From Synergistaceae bacterium (GTDB lineage: Bacteria > Synergistota > Synergistia > Synergistales > Aminobacteriaceae), in NCBI GenBank assembly GCA_031280635.1, contig JAITGK010000008.1:1-38785 (forward strand): 38,785 nt of DNA, read 5' to 3'. The notes beneath the pieces were generated by a model. It was not told the origin of the DNA, did no database searches, and worked only from the letters and a program-made list of their open reading frames with translations. Shown piece by piece: positions 15,812 through 24,449 of this stretch; the stretch's first letter is position 1; each line of letters starts with the position of its first letter. Position numbers and translations under genes: made by a program.

Positions 15812-15904
15812 TATAGCGGTTCGCTCTTTTCTGCGCAAAGTTTTTGCCGTTTAGATCCGACTTTTGACCTTTTATTTCTGCGTATGATTATGAAAAACGC
15901 CATA
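15812..15904 (-). repeat. Family A dispersed repeat, copy 6 (sub-type end)
   Basis: On the plus strand it begins ATAGCGGTTCGCTCTTTTCT and continues GCGCAAAGTTTTTGCCGTTT to TGCGTATGATTATGAAAAAC, then GCCATAA. It has the same alternative end as the copy at 1805-1897, and its other end is near-identical to the fragment at 24911-24943. Confidence 0.8.
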
Positions 15905-15929
15905 AGGAAAGGAAAAACGTCCTTCGTTC

Positions 15930-16568
15930 TCAACCGAGGGTTTTGGGCCAAAAGGGGTTGGTCTTCCTCTCCGCCCCTATGGTTGTGTCTGGGCCGTGGC
16001 CGGGCAGCACCGCCAGCCTGTCCGGCAGGATCGCTAGTTTCCGCAGCGATTCCATGAGCTGGGACGTGTCCCCACCGGGCAGGTCCGTTCTACCCACGCT
16101 CTGGGCGAACAGGGTATCGCCTGAGGCCAGAACGCTTTCTTCTCCCAAGCTTATGAGGTAGCACACGCTCCCCGGAGTGTGACCCGGCGTCGCCAGCGTC
16201 TTCACGGAAAACCCGCCAATGGAGAGGATGTCGCCCTCCGCCACCGTCTTGAAGGAATCAAGCCCCCGGCACTCCACCCCTAAATATCGCTGCATTTCCT
16301 TGGAAGGGTGTCTCAGTTTGGGCGCGTCCTCGGAGGAGATATAGACCTCGCTCCCCACCAAGGGAACGAAACCCTCGAGCCCCGAAATGTGATCCAGGTG
16401 CCCGTGGGTCAGCAGAACCGCCTTCAGCGTTAGAGCCCCGCTTTTCAGGTATTCGAGAACCTCGTCCACGTCCCCGCCTGGGTCGATGAAGAAGGAGAGC
16501 CCCTCCGCGTCGGAAAAAAGGTAACCGTTGGTCCAGAGTCCGCCCAACGGGAAACGCTTACACTTCAT
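15930..16568 (-). CDS. MBL-fold metal-dependent hydrolase (glyoxalase II-like)
   Basis: This 212-residue protein has the metallo-beta-lactamase-fold motifs in order: THGHLDH (residues 54-60, binuclear metal ligands), ATPGHTPGS near 145, SGDTLF near 168 and LPGHGPDT near 195. The family cleaves thioesters or related bonds; short stand-alone members like this are often called hydroxyacylglutathione hydrolase-like, but substrate is not predictable. It follows dtd; the ATG at 16568 lies inside the dtd end, and a GTG at 16589 is an alternative start. It is the last gene of the recJ-rel-dtd unit. Confidence 0.88.
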   Translation of the reverse strand: MKCKRFPLGGLWTNGYLFSDAEGLSFFIDPGGDVDEVLEYLKSGALTLKAVLLTHGHLDHISGLEGFVPLVGSEVYISSEDAPKLRHPSKEMQRYLGVECRGLDSFKTVAEGDILSIGGFSVKTLATPGHTPGSVCYLISLGEESVLASGDTLFAQSVGRTDLPGGDTSQLMESLRKLAILPDRLAVLPGHGPDTTIGAERKTNPFWPKTLG

Positions 16569-17064
16569 GCCGCTTGTGTTTTGGTTCACGGTTATCCCAC
16601 TCTTTCTTTGCGTCCTGTTCCGCCCTCGGCGTGTCCAAAATCAGGGTGACGGGCCCATCGTTGACGATCTCCACCAGCATGTGAGTCTGAAACACCCCGC
16701 ACGCCGTCTCGACGCCGCGGCGCCTCACCCGCTCCACAAAATGCTCGTAGAGCCGCTTTCCCTCCTCCGCTCCCGCCGCTCCGGTGAAGGAAGGTCGCCG
16801 TCCCCTCCGGCAGTCGCCGTAGAGCGTAAATTGGGAGACGACCAACGCGCCGCCGCCCGTCTCCAAAAGGGAACGGTTCATCTTGCCGTCATCGTCCTCG
16901 AACATCCTTAGGTTCACGATTTTATCGGCCAGCCACTCAGCGTCGTCCGGACCGTCCCCAGTTCCCACGCCTAAAAGTATACACAATCCCCCAACGATCT
17001 CGCCGGTAATTTTCCCGTCTACCGAGACGGCCGCTCTAGCCGCCCTTTGCACAACCGCGCGCAT
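16558..17064 (-). CDS. dtd: D-aminoacyl-tRNA deacylase
   Basis: This 168-residue protein begins MRAVVQRAARAAVSVDG, typical of Dtd. The active-site SQFTLYGD motif is at about 77-84, followed by RRGRRPSF, and the cross-subunit GP motif is in NDGPVT at 135-140. Dtd removes D-amino acids (and glycine from tRNA-Ala) mischarged on tRNA. The C-terminus is longer by about 20 charged residues than the usual 145-150. GAGGTGGGGCGAAG precedes the start, 12 bases after the rel stop; rel-dtd adjacency is widespread in bacteria. Confidence 0.95.
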   Translation of the reverse strand: MRAVVQRAARAAVSVDGKITGEIVGGLCILLGVGTGDGPDDAEWLADKIVNLRMFEDDDGKMNRSLLETGGGALVVSQFTLYGDCRRGRRPSFTGAAGAEEGKRLYEHFVERVRRRGVETACGVFQTHMLVEIVNDGPVTLILDTPRAEQDAKKEWDNREPKHKRHEV

Positions 17065-17076
17065 CTTCGCCCCACC

Positions 17077-19419
17077 TCACAGCCTCCCGTGGCTCTCGAA
17101 CCCGCGTTCTACCTCTGTGACCCCGCGGACGGCGTTCACCTTGCCCGCGATCTCGTAGACGTGCTCCAAATTCTTCACCCGAAGTTCTATCTTCATGTGA
17201 GTGATGTTGTCGTCCATCGTCATAAACTTCATATTTTTGACGCTCCCCCCAGTCCGCACGATGACGTTAGTCACGTCGGGAATCAGGTTCTTCCTGTCCC
17301 TACCCACCACCTTGATCCAGGTGCTGTACTCTGCCCCCGAAAGGAAGTTCCAAAAAACCTGAACCACGCGGCTCTTACGGATGTTGTCCAGGTTGGGGCA
17401 GTCCTTTCTGTGAACGGTGATCCCCCGAAGGCGGGTGCTGCGGCCCACGATCTCATCCCCTGGCACAGGCTTGCAGCAGTTGGCCCGCGCCACCTCAAGT
17501 CCCTGATTCCCATCGACAATGAAGTCAGAGCTGGCCTTGTTGGGCAAAACCTGACGGGGGCGCTGGACGCTCTTGTCGTTCGGTTGGGAACAGACAAGCG
17601 CCAACTGCTGGGCTACGGCGCCGGCCCCCACGCTCCCAGAGCCGACGGCGGCCAAAAGGCTTTCCCTCTCCTTCACGCCCATGTCCTGGGCTACTTTGTT
17701 CAGGTATGAGGAAAACGGCTTCGCTTTGCCTGTGGTGAGTCCGCGCTTTTTCAGTTCCTTTTCCACGGCCTCCCAACCCCGCTGCGCCAGCTTTTCCTCC
17801 TGATCCATCGGGCTGTTCACCTGCTTGAGGTAGCTTTTTATCTTACTCCTGGCCTTGGTGCTCTTGACCTTGTGCATCCAATCAGGGACAGGCGCGCCAT
17901 TGGGTTTGGTGATAATCTCCACCACGTCTCCGTTCCGCACCTCTGTGTCTAGGGGCACCATGCGGTTGGATATCCTCGCCCCCACGCAGTGGTGCCCCAC
18001 CTCCGTGTGCACGGCGTAGGCGAAGTCGAGGACCGTGGTTCCTCTGGACAGTCTTATGTTGTCGCCCTTGGGCGTGAGAGCGTAGATCTCGGAGGAGGTC
18101 AGGACGTCGTTTTTTACAGCGTCCATGGATTCTTTTGAATCAAGGCTCTCCTGGCGGTATACCTCCAGTAGCTGATTCATCCACTTCAGTTTGACGTTCT
18201 TTCCCTCATTGGACTTGTAAATCCAGTGGGCGGCGACCCCTTCCTCCGCCAAGGCGTTCATCTTCTTGGTGCGGATTTGTACCTCCAGAGGCGCGCCGAA
18301 GGCCATGACGGTGGTGTGGAGCGACTGGTACCCATTGTCCTTGGGCTTGGCGATGTAGTCGTCGATCTGCCCCGGAAGCGGCGCCCATAGTTTGTGCACG
18401 AAGCCCAGCGCCTTGTAGCAGTCGGTGGCGTTGTTGGGGTCGTTGATGTTGTCAGACTTGTCTTCCACCAGTACCCGTATCGCCAGAATATCGTAGACTT
18501 CGTCGAAGGGGAGTTTTTTCCTCTTCATTTTTTCGTAAATGCCGTAGAAGTGTTTTGTGCGACCTTGAATTTTGCTGGGGATGCTTTCATCATTCAGAAG
18601 AGCTTCCAGCGTCTCCATGCTCTTCTTGATGACCTTCTCCCGCTCGGGCAGCTTCCTTCGGACTCTGCGGCGAATGTCGTTGTAGAACTCGGGGTAAAGG
18701 TACTTGAAGGCCAAGTCCTCAAGCTCGCTTTTCACGCGGTACATGCCCAATCGGTGGGCAATGCCCGCAAAAATATTCAGGGTTTCCTCGGCGATACGCT
18801 TTTGCTTGTCGCGCCCCAGGCTGGACAGAGTTCTCATGTTGTGCAGTCGGTCCGCCAGCTTGATCAGGATCACGCGAATGTTCCGTTCCGCGGCAAAGAA
18901 CATTTTCACCAGGTTCTCCCACTGATAATCCTCTGTGGACACCGAAGGAAACTTCCCCAGCTTCGTGACGCCATCCACCATGGTCGCGACCTCGTCCCCA
19001 AAGACGGCGCTGAGCTCAGGGATCGTGATCTTCGTGTCTTCCAGCACGTCATGGAGCAGGGCGGCGCAAAGCGCCGGGCAGTCGAGCTGCAGTTCCGCCA
19101 GGATAGCCGCCACGTGGATGGGGTGCACCATGTAGGGTTCACCACTGGCGCGCTTCTGATCGCCGTGGGCTTCGCTCGCGTAGGTAAACGCCTTGCCCAA
19201 TTGGCTCAACTGATGGACCGAGAGGTAGATGGCCTTCGCCCAGAGGTCTTGCCAGGCGTTTCTCACGGAGTCCGTCCGGATAGCCTCAGGCAATCTGCCA
19301 AAGAACGAGTCCCTGAGGCGGTGTATCTCCATCGCCTCGTTGTTCGGCGAGAGGACGGGGACGCTGCGCAGGATGGACTTCATTTCCGCGCTGCCCGCCG
19401 TAAGGCCGGTGGCGTTCAT
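17077..19419 (-). CDS. rel: Bifunctional (p)ppGpp synthetase/hydrolase Rel
   Basis: This 780-residue protein has the full RSH layout. The HD hydrolase domain includes MVHPIHVA near 97 and LLHDVLEDT with H123-D124. The synthetase domain has GRTKHFYGIYEKM near 286-298, DYIAKPKDNGYQSLHTTV near 354-371 and EVQIRT near 379. A TGS domain starts at IYALTPKGD near 445, and a C-terminal ACT domain covers about the last 80 residues. Both catalytic centres look intact, so it should both make and degrade the stringent-response alarmone. The ATG at 19419 overlaps the recJ stop as ATGA; the longer frame lies within recJ. Confidence 0.95.
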   Translation of the reverse strand: MNATGLTAGSAEMKSILRSVPVLSPNNEAMEIHRLRDSFFGRLPEAIRTDSVRNAWQDLWAKAIYLSVHQLSQLGKAFTYASEAHGDQKRASGEPYMVHPIHVAAILAELQLDCPALCAALLHDVLEDTKITIPELSAVFGDEVATMVDGVTKLGKFPSVSTEDYQWENLVKMFFAAERNIRVILIKLADRLHNMRTLSSLGRDKQKRIAEETLNIFAGIAHRLGMYRVKSELEDLAFKYLYPEFYNDIRRRVRRKLPEREKVIKKSMETLEALLNDESIPSKIQGRTKHFYGIYEKMKRKKLPFDEVYDILAIRVLVEDKSDNINDPNNATDCYKALGFVHKLWAPLPGQIDDYIAKPKDNGYQSLHTTVMAFGAPLEVQIRTKKMNALAEEGVAAHWIYKSNEGKNVKLKWMNQLLEVYRQESLDSKESMDAVKNDVLTSSEIYALTPKGDNIRLSRGTTVLDFAYAVHTEVGHHCVGARISNRMVPLDTEVRNGDVVEIITKPNGAPVPDWMHKVKSTKARSKIKSYLKQVNSPMDQEEKLAQRGWEAVEKELKKRGLTTGKAKPFSSYLNKVAQDMGVKERESLLAAVGSGSVGAGAVAQQLALVCSQPNDKSVQRPRQVLPNKASSDFIVDGNQGLEVARANCCKPVPGDEIVGRSTRLRGITVHRKDCPNLDNIRKSRVVQVFWNFLSGAEYSTWIKVVGRDRKNLIPDVTNVIVRTGGSVKNMKFMTMDDNITHMKIELRVKNLEHVYEIAGKVNAVRGVTEVERGFESHGRL

Positions 19420-21071
19420 TCCGCGCCTCTTTCCACGACGGCGTAGTCCAGCATGAACTGGACGCGCTCCTCGTCGCGCCAGTAATTCAAGCGCGGGTGA
19501 TAAAGCCACCCCGTTACGCTGGAGATGTCCTCAAGGGCGGCATTGAAGGCCAGAAGCTTCACGTCGTCCACGACCACAGCGCGGTGTTTGCCGTCTTTGC
19601 CTAGGGGCTCCACCTTGTCCCCCACGCCCCTTTCCTTGTAAAAATAGGGACAGGGGTTGTCATTTCCGAAGGGGCCTAGGGCGCTGACGGCCTTCCAGTC
19701 CCCCAGAGTGATCCGAGCGGGAGACAAGGCCAGCGCTTTGATCACCTCCTCCACCGCCTGTATTTTGGAGAGCATTTCTTCAAGGCTTTTCTCCACCTCC
19801 GCCCAGCGGTCCGAGAGCACGGAAAAACCCGCGGCGTGGCGGTGTCCTCCCCAGGCGTCCAGGCGTTCCGATATGGAGCGCAGGATTCCCACGGCGTTTC
19901 CCCCCTCCGGTACCCGCAAGGTACCGCGTATCTTTCCTCCCGCGGGCGCGGCCAACGCCACTGGGCTCCTCCGCAGGCCGCAAACGCGGCTGGCGACGCC
20001 GCTCAAAACCCCTACCGGCCACGTGTCGCCGAACATCACATGGCGCCCTGTTCCAGGGAAGCCGCTAATTTCGCTGACAATCCGCTCCGAGAGCAGTTGG
20101 CGCTTTTTATTGGCCTGTACCAGGTCATCGACGTGGGAGTAGAGCTCCCCCACCCCCAGCAGCGCCTTCACGGAAGGGTCCGCGCGGTATACTCGTCCTG
20201 GCGCGTTCAGGCAGGGGATGATTCGCATGGAAAGCTGTTCTTCTGAAAGGGTGTTTTGGGTTACTCCTAGCTTCTCAAAAAGGATGGACAGACCCTTTCT
20301 GGGGTTGTGTCGCATGAGCGTCAAGCCCTTTTGCACGATGGCGCGGTTCAAGGCGTGGAGGGGCATACAGTCGGCTATCGTGGCCAGAGCCGCCAAATCC
20401 AAGGCGTAGTCCAGCCAAGAGCGGGAAACGATCTCGCCTTTCCAGGCCCAGCACCAGAGTACTGTCGTCGCGCAGAGCTTTCGCGCCGTCTCGTCGCCGT
20501 CAACGCAGGGATTGACCGTGGAGGGAAAGGACGTGGACGCGCTCACCGAATGGTGGTCGAACACGAAGACATCCATCCCTCTCTGCTGACAGGCGCGCAA
20601 CATTTCCTCGTCGTTGGCGCCGCAGTCCACCACCACCAGTGTATCGCAGCCGCCTGCGGCCAGTTGTTTCAGGATGTGGGAGTGAAGCCCGTAACCCTGC
20701 GTGTCGCGTCTGGGAATGTAGTAGCGGACACCCAGAGCCTTATGCCGGAATATCTCCATCGCCAGCACGGTGGAGGAAACGCCGTCGGCGTCGTAGTCCC
20801 CGTAAACCACCACGTTGCCGAAAGAACACTTAGAGCGCCACTTTTCCGCCGCAATAGCGCTTCCTGTTCCTAGGTTCAGGCTCTCCATCAGCTCCTCCAA
20901 GCGGGGTCTCAGCCACGCCCCCGCCGCGCTGGGGTCCGCGCACCGGCTTTCGTGGAACATTTCCAACACAGCCGCCGTAAGTTCCGGGCAGGACAACCTC
21001 CTCGCCAGGTCTCTGGTAAAATCTCCTATCTCATAGATTCTCAGGTTTGAAAGTGAACACGTCGGCAGCAA
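19416..21071 (-). CDS. recJ: Single-stranded-DNA-specific exonuclease RecJ
   Basis: This 551-residue DHH-family protein has motif I VVYGDYDADGVSST (D92, D94, D96), VDCGAND near 149, the DHH triad at 172-174, and the DHHA1 motif GGHRHAAGFSV near 427. These ligate Mn2+ for 5'-3' degradation of single-stranded DNA in recombination and repair. The N-terminus is abrupt: the best start is a TTG at 21071 with GGAGG 13 bases upstream, rather far, so the true start is uncertain. It heads recJ-rel-dtd-MBL. Confidence 0.92.
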   Translation of the reverse strand: MLPTCSLSNLRIYEIGDFTRDLARRLSCPELTAAVLEMFHESRCADPSAAGAWLRPRLEELMESLNLGTGSAIAAEKWRSKCSFGNVVVYGDYDADGVSSTVLAMEIFRHKALGVRYYIPRRDTQGYGLHSHILKQLAAGGCDTLVVVDCGANDEEMLRACQQRGMDVFVFDHHSVSASTSFPSTVNPCVDGDETARKLCATTVLWCWAWKGEIVSRSWLDYALDLAALATIADCMPLHALNRAIVQKGLTLMRHNPRKGLSILFEKLGVTQNTLSEEQLSMRIIPCLNAPGRVYRADPSVKALLGVGELYSHVDDLVQANKKRQLLSERIVSEISGFPGTGRHVMFGDTWPVGVLSGVASRVCGLRRSPVALAAPAGGKIRGTLRVPEGGNAVGILRSISERLDAWGGHRHAAGFSVLSDRWAEVEKSLEEMLSKIQAVEEVIKALALSPARITLGDWKAVSALGPFGNDNPCPYFYKERGVGDKVEPLGKDGKHRAVVVDDVKLLAFNAALEDISSVTGWLYHPRLNYWRDEERVQFMLDYAVVERGAE

Positions 21072-21100
21072 AGCTCTACTCTATCCTCCGTTCAATGATT

Positions 21101-21192
21101 CGAGCCGTTGGCTCTTTTCCGCGCAAAGTTTTTAGCGTTTATATCCGGATTTTGGTCTCTTATTTCCGCGCATGATCGCGCAACCCGCTATA
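21101..21192 (-). repeat. Family A dispersed repeat, copy 7, upstream of recJ
   Basis: On the plus strand it reads GAGCCGTTGGCTCTTTTCCG, CGCAAAGTTTTTAGCG, TATTTCCGCGCATGATCGCG, CAACCCGCTATA. It directly adjoins the family C repeat at 21191-21270. Confidence 0.88.
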
Positions 21193-21270
21193 GTGGCTAG
21201 CAGTTAGCGGCTAGTGAAAAGCCTCCATAGTTTTTACCAATCACTAAGCGCCAATTACTGTTCACTAACG
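21191..21270 (-). repeat. Family C palindromic repeat, copy 1, at the end of tadA
   Basis: The element contains TAGTGAAAAGCCTCCATAG, TTTTTACCAATCACTAAGC and TTCACTAACG, with inverted halves. It shares its core (GTGAAAAGCC, TTTTTAC, AATCACTAA) with the copy at 23111-23180 in reverse orientation. The tadA stop codon (21265-21267) lies inside its edge. Confidence 0.65.
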
Positions 21271-21744
21271 GCGTCTTCTGAAGTACTCCGTCAGCAGACT
21301 CGCGCACTGGGCCTCCATCACGCCGCCGCGGACTTCGCATCTGTGGTTAAGCCGTGTATCGCGGGGAATGTTGTACAGGGTACCCGCCGCTCCCGCTTTA
21401 GGGTCCCGCGCTCCGAAGACAATATTCCGCATTCGCGCGGTGACGCAGGCCCCAGCGCACATGGAACAGGGCTCCAGCGTCACGAAAAGGTCGCAACCCA
21501 TCAAGTTCCAATGACCAAGGCGTTCCGCAGCCTCTCGAATAGCCCGAATTTCCGCGTGGGCGGTGGGGTCGTTCGTCTTCGCGTTTGAGTTCCTCGCCAG
21601 CACCTGTCCGTTCCGCACCACCAGAGCCCCCACAGGAACGTCTCCCCGCGAAAGGGCCCGTTCCGCCTCCAAGAGGGCCTGGATCATAAAACGAGCGTTC
21701 CGCTCTTCTTCACTTATGGCTTGACGCGCCTTGGCGTCACGCAT
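21265..21744 (-). CDS. tadA: tRNA-specific adenosine deaminase TadA
   Basis: This 159-residue CDA-fold enzyme has the zinc ligands HAE (H63, with catalytic E65) and PCSMC (C93, C96), with GDVPVGALVV near 34-43 and NDPTAHAEI. TadA converts A34 to inosine in the tRNA-Arg anticodon. The ATG at 21744 has GGGGAAATCG upstream and overlaps the end of the ArsA-like gene by eight bases, so the genes are coupled. The reading frame stops inside a family C repeat edge (TAG in TTAGTGAACAG). Confidence 0.95.
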   Translation of the reverse strand: MRDAKARQAISEEERNARFMIQALLEAERALSRGDVPVGALVVRNGQVLARNSNAKTNDPTAHAEIRAIREAAERLGHWNLMGCDLFVTLEPCSMCAGACVTARMRNIVFGARDPKAGAAGTLYNIPRDTRLNHRCEVRGGVMEAQCASLLTEYFRRRR

Positions 21745-22675
21745 CGATTTCCCCAATCAGGTCCGCCACCGCGCCCACCTGCTCCATTCCCTGCACGTCG
21801 GAACGAAGCAGAGGCAAACGGACGATCTTCCGCTCACCAAAGCGTTCCTCGATGTCCTGAAGATACTTCTCCTGAGCGGCCAGGCGCGCGGTGAAAAAAT
21901 CGCCCGCCTCCGGGGGAATGACCCGGTTTACCACCACCCCGCCCACGGCTATGCCGTACTTCTCCAGCAACGCCACGGCCCTCGAAGTTTCCAATATAGG
22001 CATTCGTTCGGCGTTCAGGACAAAGAAGAAGGCGGAGCTCTCCGGGTTCATCAGGTACTTTCTGCTTTTTTCAAAGCGAAGCCGCCTGCGGGTCAGGGAC
22101 TCGATCACCGGGTCGTTCATGGCGCGCTTCATCAAATTTTCTTCGAATTTCCCGGCCATTTTGAAGAGCTCCAGCGACTTCCGGCGCTTGGAGATGAGGC
22201 TTTCGATCCACGCCCCCAGTATCTCAGGGAGAGAAAGCAACCGCAACGTGTGCCCTGTGGGGGCTGTGTCGAAGACGATAGCTTCGTGGGACTCCTTGTC
22301 CATCAGCTCCACGAACTTATCGAAGATGGCGGCCTCCTCAGCGCCCGGCGACATATAGGATATCTCCATCTGCCGTTTGATCTCGTCCACGATGGTCGCG
22401 CTGACGATGGAAAGCATTTTGTCCTGTATCTCTCCGATGTAGCGTTTGGCCTCTGCTGCCGCGTCGATTTCCAGCCCCCAGAGGCTTTCGCGGATAGGGC
22501 GAATGTCGTTGCCCAGGGCGACGCCTACGATGTCGGAGAGGGAGTGGGCCGGGTCGGTGGAAACCAAAAGCGTCCTGCGCCCTCGCCGCGCCAACGCCAA
22601 CGCGTAAGCGGCGGAGCACGTCGTCTTCCCTGTGCCACCCTTACCCCCGAAAAAGGTAAACGGCCTAATGGCCAC
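21737..22675 (-). CDS. ArsA/Get3-like (TRC40 family) ATPase
   Basis: This 312-residue protein has the deviant P-loop FFGGKGGTGKTTCSAAYALA at 8-27, STDPAHSLSD near 44-53 and the switch motif DTAPTGHTLRLL near 137-148. These place it in the anion-transporting ATPase/TRC40 family, related to MinD and NifH. It has one ATPase half, unlike the two-domain arsenite-pump ArsA. No arsB or arsR is nearby, so arsenic resistance is unlikely; a role in handling membrane or tail-anchored proteins is possible, but no client is known. It forms a unit with the small gene upstream and tadA downstream. Confidence 0.88.
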   Translation of the reverse strand: MAIRPFTFFGGKGGTGKTTCSAAYALALARRGRRTLLVSTDPAHSLSDIVGVALGNDIRPIRESLWGLEIDAAAEAKRYIGEIQDKMLSIVSATIVDEIKRQMEISYMSPGAEEAAIFDKFVELMDKESHEAIVFDTAPTGHTLRLLSLPEILGAWIESLISKRRKSLELFKMAGKFEENLMKRAMNDPVIESLTRRRLRFEKSRKYLMNPESSAFFFVLNAERMPILETSRAVALLEKYGIAVGGVVVNRVIPPEAGDFFTARLAAQEKYLQDIEERFGERKIVRLPLLRSDVQGMEQVGAVADLIGEIDA

Positions 22676-22696
22676 CGCCCCCTTCCTTCATTAAAT

Positions 22697-23026
22697 TTAC
22701 GTAAAATCGTATTGAGCCGCTTTTTCGGCGGCCACCGATTGTCGATTCATTATACGCCTCTGCCATGGAAGCATTTCCTCCGCCAGGTAGGGTAGAAGCT
22801 CCAGAGTGTAGTAGGAAACTGGATTGGGCAGGCCAAGGTAGTCCCCAAAAAGCAGTAGCATGACGTTGTCGTTGGCGTCCCAAGCCTCTTTGCGGATAGC
22901 CGCGTATCGTTTTTCCAAAAAAGACGCCACCACGAACATCCATAGCCACTCCCCAACAGTGGCGACCTTTCCCGTGTAAAAGACGCTCCAAAATTTTTTC
23001 AGCCTTTCCCCCAGTCTTCCGAACAT
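22697..23026 (-). CDS. Small protein paired with the ArsA-like ATPase, function unknown
   Basis: This 109-residue protein starts MFGRLGERLKKFW, has an amphipathic N-terminus and a conserved-looking centre, MLLLFGDYLGLPNPVSYYTL near 56-75, followed by LPYLAEEMLPWQRRIM. It has no clear membrane helix and only weak hydrophobic runs. I do not recognise a proven function. From memory, small proteins with this PNP-x-SYYTLEL pattern accompany ArsA-like ATPases elsewhere, so it may be a dedicated partner; a family search would settle that. GGAGGAGTAAGAG gives a strong ribosome site. It is 21 bases from the ATPase gene. Confidence 0.8.
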   Translation of the reverse strand: MFGRLGERLKKFWSVFYTGKVATVGEWLWMFVVASFLEKRYAAIRKEAWDANDNVMLLLFGDYLGLPNPVSYYTLELLPYLAEEMLPWQRRIMNRQSVAAEKAAQYDFT

Positions 23027-23110
23027 CTCTTACTCCTCCATAATAAATGTCTTATTTTCACACTCTACCCTATCCTCTGTTCAAACGCAAGACAAGAGGC
23101 AGGGTTCTTG

Positions 23111-23180
23111 AAGTGAACAGTGGTTAGTGATTAGTAAAAACCAGGGGCTTTTCACTAATCATGAATCACTACCCACTATT
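23111..23180 (+). repeat. Family C palindromic repeat, copy 2
   Basis: The sequence is an imperfect palindrome: AGTGGTTAGTGATTAGTAAA on the left, GGGGCTTTTCACTAATCATG in the middle and AATCACTACCCACT on the right. The halves pair over about 25 bases. It matches the copy at 21191-21270 in the opposite orientation. Confidence 0.7.
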
Positions 23181-23283
23181 TTTTCTCTCTGAATGTGTTA
23201 AAATTCCGAAGGCCTTACCTTTAACCTGATAAGTTTTCGGCGGGTTTGTTTGTGTTGGGCGTTTACTGTGTTATAGCCTGACT

Positions 23284-23381
23284 TTTAGAGTCCGTTGGCC
23301 TTTTTATAAACAAAACTTTTGCTGTCGTTATGAGCTTTTTATACGCTGTTTTGAAGTTCATAATTATGCAATTCGCTATAA
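23284..23381 (-). repeat. Family B dispersed repeat, copy 4
   Basis: On the plus strand it reads TTTAGAGTCCGTTGGCCTTT, TTATAAACAAAACTTTTGC, TATGAGCTTTTTATACGCTG and TTCATAATTATGCAATTCGC, then TATA. It ends 30 bases before the downstream plus-strand gene. Confidence 0.85.
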
Positions 23382-23411
23382 ACTAGCGAAAATTTGAGAT
23401 TCTGAAAGAAG

Positions 23412-24449
23412 ATGGTTGTCGTGATGAACAAACTGAGAACGCATGTCAAATGGATCATGTGGGTCATTGTCGTAACGTTCCTCGCTTCCACCTTTTTTAT
23501 GTACGAGGGGCGGCGAGGCAGTGGTGGCTTGGAGGACTACGCGGTAGCTGAGGTCAACGGCAGGTCGTTGATGCGTTCAGCGTTGGATCAAAGAGTTCGT
23601 TTGCTTCTGGCGGAGTCAGGCGGCAGGGACTTGGCGTCCATCGACTTGTATCTGCCATATCTCTACCAGAGCGCGCTTCGTCAATACGCCACAGAGCGAC
23701 AGATGGAGCAGGAGGTTCGGGATAGCGGCGTCACGGTCTCTGACGCTGAGGCTGACCAGGTGATGAAGGAGTACGCTGACCAGGCCTTTCCAACGCGAGA
23801 GGCGTTCTATCAGTATCTGGAGCGACGCGGCGAGAAACTGGAGGACTACAGAAGGAACATCGCTCGGCAGATGGCTGGCGAGAGGTTGCTTCGGCAGTCC
23901 GTGGGTCCCGTGGACGTTGGCGACGACGAGACGCGGGAATTTTACGAGACGATGAAAATCCTTGCCTTCCGGCAACAATCCGCTGGCTTCAACGTAAGCC
24001 TGGCGCGATTCACCTCCAAGACAGAGGCTGAGAATTTCAGAAACCTGCTTCTTGACGGGGTCTCGTGGGGCGACGCGGCGTCGGGCGACATGGTCTCGGC
24101 GGATAGGACGGCGACGTATTTCCCTGAGTCCGCCTTTGACGGGTTCCTATCGCCGATGAAGTCCCTGGATTTGGCTGCTGTCAGCCCCGTCTTCGAGCCG
24201 ACCAGTGGAGACTTCGCCGTGGGGATCAAACGCGAGGCGGTGGCGGAAAAGTTCACCCCTTACGAGGAGGTCAGCGCGGACGTGAACGCCTGGGTGCTCC
24301 AGCAGAAAGAGCGTGAGGCCGTGAACGAGTTCGTCCAAGGCCTGCTCTCCAGGGCAAAAATTGTGATCCATGACAAAACGCTTTTCCCCGCTGAGTCCCC
24401 AGAGCTCCTTCCCGTCACCGACACAGCTTCCGGTGACAAACAACCTTGA
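23412..24449 (+). CDS. Membrane-anchored SurA/PpiD-like protein
   Basis: This 345-residue protein has an N-terminal membrane anchor (about residues 12-32, IMWVIVVTFLASTFFMY) after MNKLRTHVK, the layout of PpiD. A SurA-type chaperone domain follows: VAEVNGRSLMRSALDQRVR near 44-62 and a long helical region to about 180. I see no clear parvulin isomerase core, so a chaperone role at the outer face of the cytoplasmic membrane is more likely than isomerase activity. A second ATG at 23424 (MNKLRTHV) is a plausible alternative start; neither has a strong ribosome site. It is one of the few plus-strand genes and stands alone. Confidence 0.78.
   Translation: MVVVMNKLRTHVKWIMWVIVVTFLASTFFMYEGRRGSGGLEDYAVAEVNGRSLMRSALDQRVRLLLAESGGRDLASIDLYLPYLYQSALRQYATERQMEQEVRDSGVTVSDAEADQVMKEYADQAFPTREAFYQYLERRGEKLEDYRRNIARQMAGERLLRQSVGPVDVGDDETREFYETMKILAFRQQSAGFNVSLARFTSKTEAENFRNLLLDGVSWGDAASGDMVSADRTATYFPESAFDGFLSPMKSLDLAAVSPVFEPTSGDFAVGIKREAVAEKFTPYEEVSADVNAWVLQQKEREAVNEFVQGLLSRAKIVIHDKTLFPAESPELLPVTDTASGDKQP

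Larger units (their letters stand above)
23027..23411. other. Intergenic repeat region before the SurA-like gene
   Basis: This divergent intergenic region contains the family C palindrome (23111-23180) and a family B copy (23284-23381). I found no convincing -35/-10 pair for either flanking gene and no small gene. Confidence 0.6.

Noticed and set aside
18394-19446. 350-residue plus-strand open frame
   Set aside because: It is antisense to rel, whose HD and synthetase motifs are intact.
21731-22795. 354-residue plus-strand open frame
   Set aside because: It is antisense to the ArsA-like ATPase; the composition is low-complexity and no motif is recognisable.
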